Assembly: GCA_018268135.1 (NCBI GenBank)
Contig: JAFDXD010000071.1
Coordinates: 1 to 64,000, forward strand
Length of the DNA: 64,000 nt
Direction of reading: 5' to 3'
Source: Bacteroidota bacterium
GTDB taxonomy: Bacteria > Bacteroidota > Bacteroidia > Chitinophagales > Chitinophagaceae
Below are positions 61,790 to 64,000 of the stretch, in pieces. Numbering within the stretch: position 1 is the first letter of the stretch; each line of letters begins with the position of its first letter. The position numbers and the translations under genes were made by a program. Under the pieces are notes generated by a model. The model did no database searches, was not told the origin of the DNA, and worked only from the letters and a program-made list of their open reading frames with translations.

Positions 61790-63091
61790 TTAATGTGCAA
61801 AATCATTTTCAAAATTACCTTTAATCCTTTCCATGGAGGGATTAAAATAACCGAATTTCAATTTTGGAAATTCTTCCTGAATAAGCTCCAGTAATTGTTT
61901 AACACCCATACATTCGCCGGTATCTGTCATTCCGATTTTACCTAAGTACCAGTCGGGGTCAATATTAAAATTTCGCCATTGTATCATACAAAGGTCAGTA
62001 TCCCTTATCAATTTTCTGAGGGCTTCATATTCTTCAATACTATCCGTCATGCCCGGAAATACAAAGTAGTTAATGCTTGTCCAGGCGCCATAGCTACGGG
62101 CTATTTTAAGGCTTTCAATTATATCATTAAATTCATAATTGTTGGGCCTGTAATAAGGGGTATAAATTTTTTGCCTGGCAGAGTTGGTACTTACTCTAAT
62201 GCTGTTTAAACCGGCTTCACACAATACTTTAATAGCATCGGGCTTGCTACCGTTTGTATTTATATTGATACTTCCTTTATCAGTATGTTTTCTTATTTCA
62301 ATAATTGAATCTCTAATGGTTTCCCACATTAAAAGAGGCTCGCCTTCGCAGCCCTGTCCAAAACTTACCAATGGGTAAGGCGCCGTTTGCAAATGAGGTA
62401 CGGTAAACTCTACTATCTCTTCTGCAGTTGGCTTAAAGGTAAGCCTGTCTTGTGTGCTTACAATCGTTTCATCTTGCGGCTGAAAACTAATACAGCCAAT
62501 ACAATTTGCATTGCAAGCCGGAGATACCGGTATGGGGCACTCCCATCTGCCCAACGCTAAATTTCTGGCTGCAGGGCAGGTATAGGTCATGCAACAATTT
62601 TGCATCAGGTGCTTTACCAGCCTGTTTTCCGGATAGGCAGATAATAAATTTGCTGCCCCACCTTCTATTTCATTATCATGGTATCCCGCACTCTCCTGTC
62701 TTATATCACGCTCTATTCTTACAGCAGGTACATAAATTTTATCATTCTGCCAGCCGGCAGCAGTGTAGCAAAACAATGGAAGTGTGGGCGCTTCAGGCAA
62801 TGTTTCATAAGCAGCAATATACAAGCCTGTATGTGCAGGCGGAATAAAAGCCGCTACCGCCCAGCCTTTTTCGCAAATACGCATTTCGCCGGTTTTTACA
62901 TCTATCCCAATACCCCGTCTTCCAGGCAACTCATATAATTGTCCGCCTTCCGGCAACAAAATCCATTCATCTACCGGCACAGGCAATGCATCCCAGCCAC
63001 TACGGCCGGTTACATATAATGTTTCATCTTCATAAATACCTCCTTCACCATCAGAATATAATAAATAAGGAGATTGAGATAATTTTTGCAT
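61790..63091 (-). CDS. Radical SAM protein
   Basis: 433 residues from the ATG at 63091; an upstream TTG at 63100 overlaps the promoter box and is rejected. The radical SAM cluster is the canonical CNANCIGC (CxxxCxxC) in PVSPACNANCIGCISF near residue 189. The first half (about 1-180) is a family-specific region with a Cys-rich piece (MQNCCMTYTCPA). The C-terminal half holds SFGQGCEGEPLL and INTNGSKPDAI, typical of radical SAM folds. The substrate is unknown, and no partner gene points to a pathway. Its 3' end faces the mutase gene across 18 bp. Confidence 0.88.
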   Translation of the reverse strand: MQKLSQSPYLLYSDGEGGIYEDETLYVTGRSGWDALPVPVDEWILLPEGGQLYELPGRRGIGIDVKTGEMRICEKGWAVAAFIPPAHTGLYIAAYETLPEAPTLPLFCYTAAGWQNDKIYVPAVRIERDIRQESAGYHDNEIEGGAANLLSAYPENRLVKHLMQNCCMTYTCPAARNLALGRWECPIPVSPACNANCIGCISFQPQDETIVSTQDRLTFKPTAEEIVEFTVPHLQTAPYPLVSFGQGCEGEPLLMWETIRDSIIEIRKHTDKGSININTNGSKPDAIKVLCEAGLNSIRVSTNSARQKIYTPYYRPNNYEFNDIIESLKIARSYGAWTSINYFVFPGMTDSIEEYEALRKLIRDTDLCMIQWRNFNIDPDWYLGKIGMTDTGECMGVKQLLELIQEEFPKLKFGYFNPSMERIKGNFENDFAH

Positions 63092-63097
63092 AAGCAG

Positions 63098-63105
63098 CAA
63101 AATTA
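63098..63105 (-). promoter_or_regulatory. -7 box of the radical SAM gene
   Basis: On the minus strand TAATTTTG, an exact match, 6 bp before the ATG at 63091. The mRNA may be leaderless, and the box excludes the TTG start at 63100. Confidence 0.5.
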
Positions 63106-63159
63106 GTTTTTATATCTGAGGAGGAAATAAAAAAATAAATGATTACCTGCAAAAAATAT

Positions 63160-63167
63160 TATTTTTG
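63160..63167 (+). promoter_or_regulatory. -7 box of the DUF3857 gene
   Basis: TATTTTTG, an exact TAnnTTTG match, 21 bp before the ATG at 63189. Confidence 0.5.
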
Positions 63168-63188
63168 ACAACCTTAAACCACAACTAA

Positions 63189-64000
63189 ATGTTTTTAAAA
63201 CGCCCTATTGTTTTTGTAATTACCCTATTTTTATTTTTACAATCACACTCTCAGGATATAAAATTTTTACCCGTATCAATGTCTGACTTTAATTTTTCGA
63301 GAGAAAATATTGATACTACTCAAGGAGCTATTGTAATTTCCGAAGTTGGCAGCGGCACCATTGAGGGTACTAAATTTAGTTCTTATGCATTTTTTTACAG
63401 GGTACACAGGCGTATTCTAATATTATCAAAAAATGGACTAAATCTTGCCAATGTACAATTATTTTTAAGCCGGAGCTTAAGCGGCAATGAAGAAAAAGTT
63501 GTAAAATTAAAAGCTACTACTTACAACATTGAAAATGGTAACATTGTAGAAACAGATTTAAAGGAGGAAGATATTTTTACCACAAATATTGACAAGCTGC
63601 ATAGAGTTGAAAGATTTACCATGCCCAATGTAAAAGACGGATCTGTAATTGATTATTCATATACATTAAGGTCGGATTATATTACTCAAATAAAGCCATG
63701 GTATTTTCAAAGCAGGTATCCAAAATTATGGAGCGAATATTCTATTAATGCCCCTCAGAGATTTCAAATTAGATTTTTAACACAAGGCAATCTTGAATTC
63801 AATACAGATTCTGCTTACCGGTATTATAGAGATTATGATGACACATATATTTTAGGAAATAAATGGATTATTAAAAATGTGCAACCATTAACGGAAGAAA
63901 AATTTACGAGCTCATTAGAAAACCATTTGGAACAAATTTCATTTCAATTTTCCGGCGGCATGGCAGGTAATGGGCAATACATAGACCTAAGCGGCAACTG
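63189..64000 (+). CDS. DUF3857-domain secreted protein (3' end cut by window)
   Basis: About 270 residues are visible before the window ends, all in one open frame. The signal peptide is MFLKRPIVFVITLFLFLQSHSQ. The rest matches the DUF3857 pattern of Bacteroidota: EVGSGTIEG, then YRVHRRILILSKNG, FTMPNVKDGSVIDYSYTLRSD and KPWYFQSRYPKLWSEYSI. Full-length members usually have a transglutaminase-like domain after DUF3857, which would lie beyond 64000. It is probably periplasmic; the role is unknown. It has its own promoter and is divergent from the radical SAM gene. Confidence 0.85.
   Translation, partial: MFLKRPIVFVITLFLFLQSHSQDIKFLPVSMSDFNFSRENIDTTQGAIVISEVGSGTIEGTKFSSYAFFYRVHRRILILSKNGLNLANVQLFLSRSLSGNEEKVVKLKATTYNIENGNIVETDLKEEDIFTTNIDKLHRVERFTMPNVKDGSVIDYSYTLRSDYITQIKPWYFQSRYPKLWSEYSINAPQRFQIRFLTQGNLEFNTDSAYRYYRDYDDTYILGNKWIIKNVQPLTEEKFTSSLENHLEQISFQFSGGMAGNGQYIDLSGN

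Overview
The window looks like chromosomal DNA of a member of the Bacteroidota, most likely the Chitinophagales/Chitinophagaceae group. The evidence is the A/T-rich sequence, the near absence of Shine-Dalgarno-like sites, many Bacteroidota-type promoters (-7 box TAnnTTTG, sometimes with TTTG about 20 bp upstream), and lineage-typical proteins: DUF6089, DUF3822, DUF1573, an OMP_b-brl_3-type barrel, a long NusB, fused SecDF, and a UpxY-like NusG paralog. No rRNA, tRNA, CRISPR array, transposase or phage gene was seen.

Region 1 (1-15.6 kb, minus strand) is a surface-polysaccharide locus running leftwards off the window: Wza-type export lipoprotein, Wzc-type tyrosine kinase, UpxY/RfaH-like NusG paralog, Wzy-like polymerase, Wzx-like flippase, two GT4 glycosyltransferases, a GINT1_N-like beta-propeller protein, a CapK-like adenylate-forming enzyme, an AsnB-type amidotransferase, a third glycosyltransferase and a truncated alpha/alpha-toroid protein. 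A strong intrinsic terminator lies just after the NusG paralog and before the polymerase gene, so the sugar-assembly genes may depend on antitermination.

Region 2 (15.8-36.2 kb, mostly plus strand) is housekeeping and metabolism: thiolase, TlpA-like thioredoxin, pyruvate dehydrogenase E1 beta and (7 kb away) E1 alpha, a UbiD-family decarboxylase, TraB/GumN-like and other secreted proteins, recF-dciA (minus), a YfgM-like TPR protein, ribH, a LutA-like CCG protein, an EVE protein, a zinc-less sirtuin, a saccharopine-dehydrogenase-like protein (minus), gyrA and a DbpA-like RNA helicase.

Region 3 (36.2-50.2 kb, mostly minus) has an outer-membrane barrel with a polyproline tail, the DUF3822-rsmD-5-FTHF cyclo-ligase-lpxK operon, a MATE exporter (plus), an S9 peptidase with hutI, a small plug-like secreted protein, and groES-groEL.

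Region 4 (50.6-64 kb) holds nusB-DUF1573-yajC-coaE, a class I aminotransferase, a class A beta-lactamase-fold lipoprotein, secDF, an A-type Fe-S carrier, a DUF7935-like protein, a stand-alone methylmalonyl-CoA mutase catalytic subunit, a radical SAM protein and the start of a DUF3857 protein.

The strongest unexplained signal is a dispersed intergenic repeat of about 100 bp, present at 20.2, 29.3 and 50.4 kb in the same orientation, with a 53-bp core free of length changes. Next come the terminator/antiterminator arrangement in the polysaccharide locus and a set of compact inverted-repeat structures between genes.
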